A stretch of 20,563 nucleotides of DNA from Thermoplasmata archaeon (lineage in GTDB: Archaea > Thermoplasmatota > Thermoplasmata > SG8-5), in NCBI GenBank assembly GCA_030655715.1, contig JAUSPR010000257.1, positions 1 through 20,563 of the forward strand. Direction: 5' to 3'. The notes beneath the pieces were generated by a model. That model worked only from the letters and a program-made list of their open reading frames with translations. It was not told the origin of the DNA and did not search any database. Within the stretch, counting starts at the first letter, position 1. The number at the start of each line of letters is the position of its first letter. Shown in pieces: positions 1-7,919 of this stretch. Made by a program: the position numbers and the translations under genes.

Positions 1-3000
1 TGATCGACTAATTGAACGAATGGTTTTTGTTGTATCTCAGTTGCTTTTTTAATAGGCAACAAATTTAGTATTTCAATTTTAACTTGGGCAAAGACTTTAC
101 CTCCTTCAGCAGTAGTGTTTTTATAGTACCAATTAATAAGAGAACTATTTAAATTTGCAAGAATAAAAAATGGAGAGAATTCCTTATCGGTAATTGTAGT
201 CCCGTGCAAAGTATTTGAATAATAATATTCATTAATATCAAATGCACCAATTATCTTATCAGCTGTTTGCCTTGTTAAGATTTTATTTCTTTCAAAAATC
301 TCTTTTTTCCGTAATCTTAAACCACCACCACCTCTTTGAAGTTCAATTTTCATCATAGCATCAGGTTTATAATTTACCCAATTATTATTAAAATGAATAG
401 TATATCGATTCACATCTTTTCCAAATAAAAGTTTCTTTGAATCTTGATCAACTGGTTTCTTTAAAAATAGAACATCGGGAATTTTACTTTGAATGATTCC
501 ATCCCGTATGTCACTTATCTCTCCCAATTTTATTGATTGCTCTCTTATTTTTCTAGTTAGCATGAATCTTTTTGGATTATATCCTAAATCAAATTGCATA
601 TTTGGGCTCTCAATGAAAGAGGTTATTGGGACTAATTTACTTTTTCTTAAATTTAATTCATATGGTTCAATTTTGTTTTTTATATTTAGGTATTCATAAA
701 TTTTCATGTCATTTTTAAAAAACATGAGAATATTGTCTACAACTGCACTTTCAAATACTCCTTCTTTGAAAGAATCCATTTCTAATATAGTTTGTTGTTT
801 TAATAACCATGCTCTCAAATTAGAACATTGGGTATTTAATAACAATCTGTCAGGTACAATAAATGAAGATATGCCATATTTTCTGGTTAATCTTTTGCCT
901 GATAGTTCAATAAATAAATAAAATATATTGAATCTACCGTTAGTGAATTCATAGACGTTTTCGTATATCTTTTTATATTCTTGACTAATCTGCTTTATTT
1001 GGACATAAGGCGGATTCGCAATCACCACATCAAATCCAGGATTTTCTCTCTGGAACACCTCCGCGAAATTAAGTTTCCAGAGGAAAAATGGCTTAGCTCT
1101 GTTCTTTCTGTCAATTCGATTGATTGTTTCGAATTTTCCCTGTTCTCTCAGGGTGGTTTCAATGAGTTCCCACTCGATTCGGTCCATATTATCTCTGAGT
1201 GTTTTCTTTTTATTCCGGTCCTGTTCGTTGAAGAACCTGTTTTGGAGAGCGATATGTTGCTTTATCTTCTTCTCTGATTCCGCCTCTGAAATCGAAATTT
1301 GGTCTCCTTCTTTTTTAGTATCTGTGAAGATTCTTTCCTGTTTCAATTTTCGAATTTTCGCTTCAATATTCTTCTTTTCTTTTAAGTTTTTAATCAGAAC
1401 CAGTTGTTTTCTTAATTCCTCAATTTTTGCATCAAGTTCATTAATCTCATCCTGTTTGCTCCTTTTCTGTTTCCCTAACATCTTCTCATCGAACAGTTTG
1501 ACGCCCTCGAACTCTTCCAACAGGCTGTTACCACACATTATCTTGTAATCAAGATTGGGTAATGGCTGGATGTTTTCCTTCTTTTCCTCGTCCACAATCA
1601 GTGACAGCCAGAACCTCAGCTTGGCGATTTCAACAGCAGAAGGTTCTAAGTCTACTCCGTATAGGCTGTTCTCGATGCAATGTCTTTTCAGATTGTATTC
1701 AGTCCTTGCTTTACATTCCTCTAGTTTGAAATAATTCGTCAAAATTGACCTAGCCTTGACTATTTCATTCATCATGCCAACAGGGAACGCGCCCGAACCG
1801 ACCGCAGGGTCCACAACTTTAATGTCTCTCAATAAGTTATCCACAATCTGGTAATTGTCAACAATGGATTTGGGAATTAGGAATTTTTCCTCCACATAGC
1901 TTTTCCCATTGTAATTTTCTTTCTGGGCTAATGATTTTATTATCTGGTTCAGGGTGAGATCACCGTATTGGATGAATCTCTCGATGTCTTCCTTGGGAAC
2001 ATTTTCAGTATTGGTTTCCAGATAGTTAATAAGACTCTGCTGGCACATGTAATGGACAATTTCTCTGGGCGTGTAGAACGCGCCCTTGTCCTTACGGTCC
2101 TTGACATCAAGCAAATTCTCAAAAACCTTTCCCAGCATCTCTGGATCAACCGCGACCTCCTTTTCAAGAGGCTCATCTTCCTTGACTGTGAAATTGAACA
2201 AATCGAAGGTATCGAATATTTTCTTGATTATTTCATTCGGTATCTTGACGTCTGTGCCTGTCCAGTCATATTCATTAAGAGGCTCGAACAAACCGCCGTT
2301 CAAAAATGGAATTTTACATTTGAACGTGTCGAAATAATCATTGTCTGCACTCCTATCGTTCGCTAATGCTGAGTAGAACAAAGGCTCCAATCGGTCATTG
2401 AAAAAATTTTCGTAATTGGGGGCAATATCTTCATTGTATAGTTTTCTTAGAAAGTTTCTTGGTCCAGTTCCCCAATCTTCATACGTTCCATCTGGTCTTT
2501 TCTGAACACCGAGCCAGCCCTTCTTTTGAAGGAAGTAAATAAATACAATTTGACCGAGCAGTTTTTTGGAGAAATCGATGGTTTTGATACTTTTGCTATC
2601 GAATTCAGTTTTTATTCTGGAATTCGTTTCAACGATTTTATCGAGCGATTCCCTGAGGTCGATTGCCAGTTCCTTGTATTTCTCGAAGAACTCCTTCGTT
2701 ACCTTCTCGATACTGAATGCCTGTTCAATCTCTGCTATTGAGGGATTTGTTTTTTCTTCCCTGATTAATTCGAGGAACTGGCTCTGACACGTGTGATTGG
2801 GTTCATTAATGCCTACTAGAAATGAATAACGCTTGGCAGGTGTCAGTTCCTTGACGTTTTTAACCTTTCCATCTTCGTCCTTTATCAAGTTGTATTCCAT
2901 TTTTACGAAGGAGAATCTCCAGTCCTGGGGATCGTCTCCGTGGAACGCTACAAGAGCGGCTTCTGACATTTGATTGCCAAGCCAGCCAGATATAAAATTT

Positions 3001-3272
3001 CTCTGCATTGTTCGGGCTCTGTCGCGTGAACTGGTTTTCTTTAGTTTAACGCATAGGATTTCGATTGTACTTTTTTTCTTATCTCGATATTCTCCAATTT
3101 TCTTACATTCAGATATGTATTCCTTGAATTGACTAGCAACAGAGGCAGTTTTGTCTTGAATTACTATGTTGATATCGTTAAACAATTCTTTAATAAATAT
3201 TGAATATTGGTCGATATTAAAATCATTTCTGAAGGTATCTTCAAGCAACTTAACCGCTCTTGGTTTATCCAT
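1..3272 (-). CDS. Eco57I-type DNA adenine methylase / restriction-modification protein, partial (C-terminus beyond left edge)
   Basis: The frame is open from ATG 3272 to base 1, giving 1090 visible codons without a stop, so the C-terminus lies outside the window. The N-terminal part holds a basic segment (IEILCVKLKK, then SRDRARTMQR) of the sort seen ahead of Eco57I-like methylases, possibly a nuclease or helicase-contact region. GAFYTP is near residue 397. SAM-binding motif I, DPAVGSG, is at about 488-494, and catalytic motif IV, NPPY, at 753-756; together they mark an N6-adenine gamma-class methylase. A Lys/Glu-rich helical insertion separates motifs I and IV. The last visible part, ending LPIKKATEIQQ and PFVQLVD, resembles the C-terminal target-recognition region of this family. 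The ATG follows the helicase stop codon by 1 nt, so the two are probably translationally coupled. Inferred role: modification, with or without cleavage, in anti-phage defence. Type IIG self-contained restriction cannot be separated from a methylase-helicase system on this view. Confidence 0.88.
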   Translation of the reverse strand, partial: MDKPRAVKLLEDTFRNDFNIDQYSIFIKELFNDINIVIQDKTASVASQFKEYISECKKIGEYRDKKKSTIEILCVKLKKTSSRDRARTMQRNFISGWLGNQMSEAALVAFHGDDPQDWRFSFVKMEYNLIKDEDGKVKNVKELTPAKRYSFLVGINEPNHTCQSQFLELIREEKTNPSIAEIEQAFSIEKVTKEFFEKYKELAIDLRESLDKIVETNSRIKTEFDSKSIKTIDFSKKLLGQIVFIYFLQKKGWLGVQKRPDGTYEDWGTGPRNFLRKLYNEDIAPNYENFFNDRLEPLFYSALANDRSADNDYFDTFKCKIPFLNGGLFEPLNEYDWTGTDVKIPNEIIKKIFDTFDLFNFTVKEDEPLEKEVAVDPEMLGKVFENLLDVKDRKDKGAFYTPREIVHYMCQQSLINYLETNTENVPKEDIERFIQYGDLTLNQIIKSLAQKENYNGKSYVEEKFLIPKSIVDNYQIVDNLLRDIKVVDPAVGSGAFPVGMMNEIVKARSILTNYFKLEECKARTEYNLKRHCIENSLYGVDLEPSAVEIAKLRFWLSLIVDEEKKENIQPLPNLDYKIMCGNSLLEEFEGVKLFDEKMLGKQKRSKQDEINELDAKIEELRKQLVLIKNLKEKKNIEAKIRKLKQERIFTDTKKEGDQISISEAESEKKIKQHIALQNRFFNEQDRNKKKTLRDNMDRIEWELIETTLREQGKFETINRIDRKNRAKPFFLWKLNFAEVFQRENPGFDVVIANPPYVQIKQISQEYKKIYENVYEFTNGRFNIFYLFIELSGKRLTRKYGISSFIVPDRLLLNTQCSNLRAWLLKQQTILEMDSFKEGVFESAVVDNILMFFKNDMKIYEYLNIKNKIEPYELNLRKSKLVPITSFIESPNMQFDLGYNPKRFMLTRKIREQSIKLGEISDIRDGIIQSKIPDVLFLKKPVDQDSKKLLFGKDVNRYTIHFNNNWVNYKPDAMMKIELQRGGGGLRLRKKEIFERNKILTRQTADKIIGAFDINEYYYSNTLHGTTITDKEFSPFFILANLNSSLINWYYKNTTAEGGKVFAQVKIEILNLLPIKKATEIQQKPFVQLVD

Positions 3273-3273
3273 C

Positions 3274-6200
3274 TCACCCCACCTTCTTCAAATATTCTGA
3301 AAGAACCACTTCCTTCAGCCCAACTATATTGCCAGTGCTACCCGAAACTGTACCCTTGAATAAATTGGGGGATATACCTGCCTTGATTTTCGCGAATATT
3401 TTCAAGGGATTGATGTCATCCTTTGTGGCAATCTCAATCTTCTTCATGGTGGCCTTTGGTATTCCGCCATCCCGCAGCAAGTCCAGAACCTTCTGGAGAT
3501 ATTCCTCATCTTCATCGGTTAGTTCGGGTTTCTTGATTATGGCCTTTATCCTCTTTATCAACTTGGATTCATAGCTGGTGCCAACTGCCTTCGGTGCTGC
3601 AGCATCCTCTTCGAATATTGCATTGAACGCCTTCTTGTTGGCTTCCAGGTGGGTGTAGAAATCCGTTTCCAGCTTTGCCCTTTTGGTGTTCTTGGGTGTT
3701 TTCAGAGTTTCCGCTGCAGTGAAGAAATCCACTTCATCAACGTTTTCGTCACTGGTCATGAAAATCTTTCTCAGCTTTCCCTTTCTGAAGAATGTTATGA
3801 CCGATGTTGAATCAATATCGCAATCTCTTGCGGTCCTGGCCTTCTTGGGCAGCCTCTTGATTTTCTCGTACAGTTCCTGGTCTTTGTCTCTTATGCCTCT
3901 CAGATATGTTAGGTAAATAAGTTCCTGGTCAAGGTCGCCTTCTTCTCCAGTAAGAATTTCCTTGGAATTTAATTTCATGAACAAATCATGAGTCTTAATT
4001 TCTTCATCAGTAAGCAAAACTGCATCGTTGCCAAGCATTTCAATAAAGGCTTTAATTTTGGACTCCGCAGCTTCCCTCAATCCTATATTCTGGTTGATCG
4101 GCCCAGCAGGGAAGAAATTGTAAGTATAGATTTTATCGAATGGCGGGTCTTTGCTCACTCTGTTAACACGCCCGACCCTCTGCATCATGCGCACAGGATT
4201 CCAGGGAATGTCATAGTTAATCACTACATTCGACCGATGAAGGCTCACGCCTTCTGAAAGAATATCAGTGGAAACTAAAATTTTAATGTCATCCAGTTGT
4301 TTATCCTTTTTAGTATTTGCATCATAGTTGCGAATGATTCTGTGCCTTGTGGCTTCACCAGAATGACTTGAAAAGGCCAGCACCTTTTTATCAAACTTTG
4401 GATTCAGTTTCTCTTCGAGGTACATTGCCGTATCCTTAGATTCCGTGAACACGAGCAATTTGTGTTTCTTCAGAATTTTGTCATCAGTTAGAATCTCAAT
4501 AAATTTGTCCAGTTTGGGGTCCTGGTTGACCCTGCCCCACATATCTTGGATTTTTAATAATAACCTCAAATCATGCTCAAGGTCCTTGATGAACTCTGGT
4601 TTGAACTCATCAGCAAGGCGTTTTTCAGCCTCGTCACTTTCTATCATTTTCTGTATGGCATCAGTGTCATCATTCTCAAGCAATTCGAAAATCTTGTTGA
4701 TATTTTTCCTGGCAATGTAAACATTTCCCTTCTTGAACACCTCTATGAACCGCTGGTGAGAGTAAATGAACCTCTCAATCGACTGCTTGAATGCATAAAA
4801 GCTGCTTTCCAATCTCTTGACCAGCAAGATTTTCATGAAACGGCTCATGTTCCTTTGCGGCGTCTTTTCGTTCTCGGGAATTTCTTCCTTAAGATAGAGT
4901 AATGGCGTGTATCTGGAATACTTGAACTCTTTTATAATCAATTCAAGCGTTTTATTGAATATCTTGTCCAGGTCTTCATCGAAATTGTAAACAACAATTT
5001 CGGGCGTCATCACCTCTGGAAATTTCAGTTTCTCATCTTTTAAATCTTTGGTATAGTTTGCAGTGATATCGCCCCTGGTTCTTCTCACCATCAGGTATTT
5101 CAGAACATTTTCGCGTATGTCCTTGGCGTTGTCCTGGATAATTTGGAGATATTCGTCCTTATCCACCTGCCTATCTAGGCCTTTCAATTTCGCCTGGAGG
5201 GCTTTGAAATACTTATCCAGGTCCTTGACTCTTGGATTGGGGAGTGTTGACCTATGAGCGTTCTGGAATAATTTGATTTGGCTGAGTATATCCAGCGGGG
5301 TATTATTGAGCGGTGTCGCTGAAACAAGAATCACTCTTTTTCCTCTGCATATCTCGAACAATTTTTCATACATCTGGGTTGATTCGGTTCTGAACCTGTG
5401 GGCCTCATCAATGATTACATTGTCATATTTCTCTATACCCTGCAGCAGTAACTTATCCAGCTTTCCCAGGGATTCGAACCTGGACGACCTGACACCGAAA
5501 TCCCTGAACACAATAGGCCATGAACCGGGATTATCCTCAGAGATTAAAAACGGGGGCGCAATTACGAGCGTCTTACCGTCCAACTGTTGCACCAGCATGG
5601 CAGAAACATAGGTTTTACCCAAACCCACCACATCAGATAAAAATACACCGCCATATTCTGCAAGCTTCTGCTTTGCATCCGTGACAGCATCCTTCTGGTA
5701 ACCTAAATCCATGAAGTTTTCCGGGAAGTTTTCCTTGTGCAGTTCTTCCTGGTCCAGATTAATTTTATCTTTCAGATATTCGTAAAGGAACTTGATGTAA
5801 AGTTCGAACGGCGTTATATCACTGTTAATCCAGGTATTTTGATTGACAGTTTCTACATACTTTTCTGATACATCCACAGCGTTTTCCCAAAGCTCGTTGA
5901 ATTTAGCCAGTGAGAACTCATAATCCGACCTGTTTTTTAGTTCAACATTGAATTCAATATTCGTCCGCAATCCAGCTTGTGTAAAATTACTGGAGCCTGT
6001 GATAACTCGTCCAGCATCCATTTGGTCTTCCTTGAAGGTCATTATGTAAACTTTGGCATGTATTTTCTCTGAAGGATACACTCTGATTTCTAGCTTCCCG
6101 GATTTTATCCATTCAATGAATTTATGAATTCCCTCTTCTACAATAGGAGAATCTCTTGATCCTTCCATCTCAGATATTATCTGGGACGAAAACATATCCT

Positions 6201-6333
6201 TTGTTTCCTTAGTTGAATGATATATTTTCTCTTGAGTGACTTTTGATTCTTCCAGTAAATCATAGGTTGTTTTGTCTGTGCTAATACCTATTAAAATACG
6301 AATTTTTTCAGTATCCTCAAGAGATTTATACAT
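3274..6333 (-). CDS. PLD-nuclease/SNF2-like superfamily 2 helicase, N-terminally truncated by an upstream in-frame TAG
   Basis: Counting from ATG 6333 (1019 residues), an incomplete phospholipase-D-type HKD domain comes first: H92-x-K94 in IHAKVY, then GSSN at 113-116. Next is a superfamily 2 helicase with Walker A DVVGLGKT (234-241), DEAH (309-312) and SAT (338-340). The C-terminal helicase lobe has STDILSEG and QRVGRVNRV. A long charged C-terminal region follows. Reading upstream in the same frame restores 44 further residues, including YFYASGFYAM, which fits the usual start of this family, but a TAG at 6391-6393 interrupts it. ATG 6333 has no visible ribosome binding site, while ATG 6465 has a good one. 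The gene may therefore be a recent pseudogene, may be read through, or may carry a sequencing error. It is paired with the Eco57I-type methylase, which suggests a DNA-translocating or DNA-cutting partner in phage defence. Confidence 0.85.
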   Translation of the reverse strand: MYKSLEDTEKIRILIGISTDKTTYDLLEESKVTQEKIYHSTKETKDMFSSQIISEMEGSRDSPIVEEGIHKFIEWIKSGKLEIRVYPSEKIHAKVYIMTFKEDQMDAGRVITGSSNFTQAGLRTNIEFNVELKNRSDYEFSLAKFNELWENAVDVSEKYVETVNQNTWINSDITPFELYIKFLYEYLKDKINLDQEELHKENFPENFMDLGYQKDAVTDAKQKLAEYGGVFLSDVVGLGKTYVSAMLVQQLDGKTLVIAPPFLISEDNPGSWPIVFRDFGVRSSRFESLGKLDKLLLQGIEKYDNVIIDEAHRFRTESTQMYEKLFEICRGKRVILVSATPLNNTPLDILSQIKLFQNAHRSTLPNPRVKDLDKYFKALQAKLKGLDRQVDKDEYLQIIQDNAKDIRENVLKYLMVRRTRGDITANYTKDLKDEKLKFPEVMTPEIVVYNFDEDLDKIFNKTLELIIKEFKYSRYTPLLYLKEEIPENEKTPQRNMSRFMKILLVKRLESSFYAFKQSIERFIYSHQRFIEVFKKGNVYIARKNINKIFELLENDDTDAIQKMIESDEAEKRLADEFKPEFIKDLEHDLRLLLKIQDMWGRVNQDPKLDKFIEILTDDKILKKHKLLVFTESKDTAMYLEEKLNPKFDKKVLAFSSHSGEATRHRIIRNYDANTKKDKQLDDIKILVSTDILSEGVSLHRSNVVINYDIPWNPVRMMQRVGRVNRVSKDPPFDKIYTYNFFPAGPINQNIGLREAAESKIKAFIEMLGNDAVLLTDEEIKTHDLFMKLNSKEILTGEEGDLDQELIYLTYLRGIRDKDQELYEKIKRLPKKARTARDCDIDSTSVITFFRKGKLRKIFMTSDENVDEVDFFTAAETLKTPKNTKRAKLETDFYTHLEANKKAFNAIFEEDAAAPKAVGTSYESKLIKRIKAIIKKPELTDEDEEYLQKVLDLLRDGGIPKATMKKIEIATKDDINPLKIFAKIKAGISPNLFKGTVSGSTGNIVGLKEVVLSEYLKKVG

Positions 6334-6465
6334 TGCGTAAAAACCACTGGCATAGAAATATCCTACAAGGCAGTCAAAATTACGAGTACACTAAATCAGT
6401 GTTGAAAACCTGTTTTCTAGGCTCTGCCCTTTCTCGTTGGTAATGAATGTAAGGTCTGTGGACAT
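6334..6465 (-). pseudogene. Detached N-terminus of the PLD-helicase gene (24 codons, then TAG, then 19 codons)
   Basis: ATG 6465 is preceded by a good Shine-Dalgarno sequence (taggagagcttaat). Its frame encodes MSTDLTFITNEKGQSLENRF and STLI, then TAG at codon 25, then CTRNFDCLVGYFYASGFYA, running straight into the downstream helicase ORF at codon 45. The peptide on both sides fits the N-terminal strand of PLD-helicase proteins, where I would expect roughly LIKDT at the TAG. A Lys codon to TAG needs one base change. This is seen directly in the sequence; the family comparison is from memory. Confidence 0.75.
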
Positions 6466-6540
6466 ATTAAGCTCTCCTACTCAGAAGGGGGTATTATTTA
6501 GACATTAATAAAATTGTGTAAGTTATTTATGTTAAAAAAA
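6466..6540 (-). promoter_or_regulatory. Promoter and ribosome binding site of the helicase-methylase operon
   Basis: On the minus strand this AT-rich stretch contains TATA-like sequences (cataaataactta near 6520-6535 and ctaaataatacc near 6485-6495) followed by taggagagcttaat directly before ATG 6465. The ribosome binding site decides the ancestral start at 6465 rather than 6333. Which TATA box is used cannot be told. Confidence 0.45.
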
Positions 6541-6792
6541 ACGGACATGGCATTTGAGTGCATAACGCCCAGGTTGGAGAGAGATTGCCCCGCCCAAGTG
6601 GGGAAGAGTTGATTGGGATTGGAATTGCCCACGTAACAAAGATATGCTTCCCGAAAGGCATAATAGCTTGGTCGGAGATATAGATTTGGGTAGGAATGAA
6701 TGAGAACTGCCAGGGCGAAGCGGAATTTCGTGTAATAGGAGTTAAATGAAATCGGTGGCAAGGGATAATGATAATGCCTAAAGGTGATAGAT
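6541..6792. other. Non-coding spacer with hairpins and a copy of a dispersed element
   Basis: I see no convincing gene here. The 87-codon minus-strand ORF crossing it looks spurious. The stretch holds a cccc/gggg hairpin at 6588-6603 within a repeated element and a small hairpin at about 6640-6660 (tatgc...gcata). The start of the next gene, with its ribosome binding site, lies at the right end. Confidence 0.5.
6577..6614. repeat. Dispersed repeat copy 1 (hairpin plus conserved flank)
   Basis: The 19-nt string aagtggggaagagttgatt (6596-6614) is identical to 20246-20264. The preceding bases, ggagagagattgccccgccc, are close to those before copy 2. The cccc...gggg arms form a short hairpin. Its function is unknown. 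Confidence 0.6.
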
Positions 6793-7170
6793 ATGTCTCG
6801 GTGGAAAATCAGTAAAGGTCAAGCGATAGACCTACAAGATTGGGCATTGAAAGTGAGTGGAACAAAGAAATTTTTAGACACTCTACCCGAACTTCCCCCA
6901 AAGGAAAAAATAAAACCTGGACTCTATGTAAGTTACGAAATCGATGAATCAGAGCTTGATGGCGGTATAGATTGGCCAGATATAGGTGCTGCTTGGGTAT
7001 ATGCAATACTTCAAAACGGAAAAAAGGAATATGTAGGTGAGGTTCGGGCTTACAACTGGGAAGCTATTTGGCTTTGCACAAATGAATTTGATGAAGTAGA
7101 TTCCGTCACGGAGTGGTGGAAGTACATTAAAAAGGATTACGAAAAACTCAAAAAAGGCGACACGAAATGA
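6793..7170 (+). CDS. Hypothetical Trp-rich small protein (125 aa)
   Basis: I do not recognise the family. ATG 6793 is chosen over GTG 6784 because aaggtgat sits about 5 nt before it. The product is soluble, without a signal peptide or membrane segment. It has eight tryptophans, an acidic middle (DESELDGGIDWPD) and a lysine-rich end. The middle reads like a small beta-rich domain (GLYVSYEID, then AAWVYAILQNG and YVGEVRAYNW), but no catalytic motif is visible. It is the first gene of a short plus-strand accessory patch and is followed within about 70 nt by an integron attC-like site, so it has the layout of a gene cassette. No close upstream promoter is obvious. Confidence 0.65.
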   Translation: MSRWKISKGQAIDLQDWALKVSGTKKFLDTLPELPPKEKIKPGLYVSYEIDESELDGGIDWPDIGAAWVYAILQNGKKEYVGEVRAYNWEAIWLCTNEFDEVDSVTEWWKYIKKDYEKLKKGDTK

Positions 7171-7194
7171 TGACTATCGGAATCGCATAATTGC

Positions 7195-7226
7195 CCCCGA
7201 CTCTCGCCAACTTCGTCGGCTCGGGG
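7195..7226 (+). repeat. Stem-loop upstream of the attC-like site
   Basis: The arms ccccga (7195-7200) and tcgggg (7221-7226) enclose a second stem, gcc...ggc. It lies directly between the 125-aa gene and the attC-like site and could act as a transcription end or belong to the recombination structure. Confidence 0.5.
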
Positions 7227-7237
7227 TTAACACCCTC

Positions 7238-7317
7238 ACTTAACAGTGGACATACGGTTACGGTGCTTCGCACCTCCGCCAAAATGCTCGGCTTCGCATG
7301 TCCCCAGACCGTTAGGC
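7238..7317 (+). mobile_element. Integron attC-like recombination site
   Basis: The 80-nt site starts with acttaac (7238-7244), which fits the attC R'' consensus RYYYAAC, and ends with gttaggc (7311-7317), which fits R' GTTRRRY. Inside them ggacat (7248-7253) pairs with atgtcc (7297-7302), giving imperfect long-range complementarity with unpaired bases, as attC sites have. The centre carries a perfect hairpin, ggtgcttcgcacc, as a variable terminal structure. No integron integrase is in the window, so this would be a lone site or part of an integrase-less cassette cluster. Alternative: an unrelated structured repeat. Confidence 0.5.
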
Positions 7318-7369
7318 GCAATCATAAATGAAGAGCATTTGGCGGTCTAGAAAAAATGAAATATAATGA

Positions 7370-7909
7370 GTGAGATGCGGCAGCATGACCAAGAATAACG
7401 GTAGCGGTCAGAAACCAAGAGCGAAGTCAAATAAATCTGTGAAAGGTTCGGACAAGGTCTATACGCTGGCTGTTTATGTGATTGGGGGGCCTGTGGCGAA
7501 GGAATTTGATGAAAAAGAAATATCCCGCACAATCCAGATCAGGGGGACTCAGACCTTAGAAAACCTTCATTGCGCCATATTCTGCGCTTTTGACCGTTGG
7601 GAAGAACACCTTTATGAGTTCATTTTGGGTAAAGGACCGGATGATCGCTCTGCAATCTATTCATCTCACGCATATTTGGCGGATTGGGGGTATGGAGACG
7701 AAGAGATGGGCGATGTTGCCGATACCGCAATTGATTCCTTAGGATTAAAAGTAGATCGCGCCTTCGGTTACAGGTTTGATTTTGGAGATGAATGGGTACA
7801 TCAGATCAATGTGGTTGCAATCAATGAAGAAGCGGGAGAGGGAAAATATCCAAAAATAATCAAACGGGTTGGAAAAAGCCCTCCGCAATATCCAGACATT
7901 GAAGAATAG
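7370..7909 (+). CDS. pRiA4b ORF-3-like domain protein
   Basis: The product is 179 aa from ATG 7370, or 174 aa from ATG 7385; neither has a strong ribosome binding site, so the start is uncertain. After a basic, low-complexity first 30 residues come segments typical of the plasmid pRiA4b ORF-3 family (also called IS1096 TnpR-like): a beta-strand start YTLAVYVIGG, TLENLHCAIFCAFDRW, HLYEFIL, the signature GYRFDFGDEWVHQI and a final VGKSPPQYPD. The biochemical role of this family is not established; members are often found on plasmids and mobile elements. It ends with TAG overlapping the ribosome binding site of the next gene, 10 nt before its ATG, so the two are co-transcribed. Its position just after an attC-like site suggests a cassette-borne gene. 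Confidence 0.8.
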   Translation: MRCGSMTKNNGSGQKPRAKSNKSVKGSDKVYTLAVYVIGGPVAKEFDEKEISRTIQIRGTQTLENLHCAIFCAFDRWEEHLYEFILGKGPDDRSAIYSSHAYLADWGYGDEEMGDVADTAIDSLGLKVDRAFGYRFDFGDEWVHQINVVAINEEAGEGKYPKIIKRVGKSPPQYPDIEE

Positions 7910-7919
7910 GAGATGTGAT

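Noticed and set aside
6391..6393. Pyrrolysine as the first explanation for the in-frame TAG
   Set aside because: TAG is used as a normal terminator by at least four genes here and no pyl genes are in view, so I keep it only as a minor option.
6741..6747. A second attC R' box (gttaaat) before the 125-aa gene
   Set aside because: The seven bases fit GTTRRRY, but I found no matching R'' box or complementary arms upstream.
6498..6761. An 87-codon minus-strand ORF in the spacer upstream of the helicase
   Set aside because: It covers a repeated element and a hairpin, has no supporting ribosome binding site or domain, and looks like chance open frame.
7171..7384. A tRNA gene, suggested by the dense hairpins
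   Set aside because: No tRNA arm spacing or T-arm consensus is present; the paired ends fit attC core boxes better.
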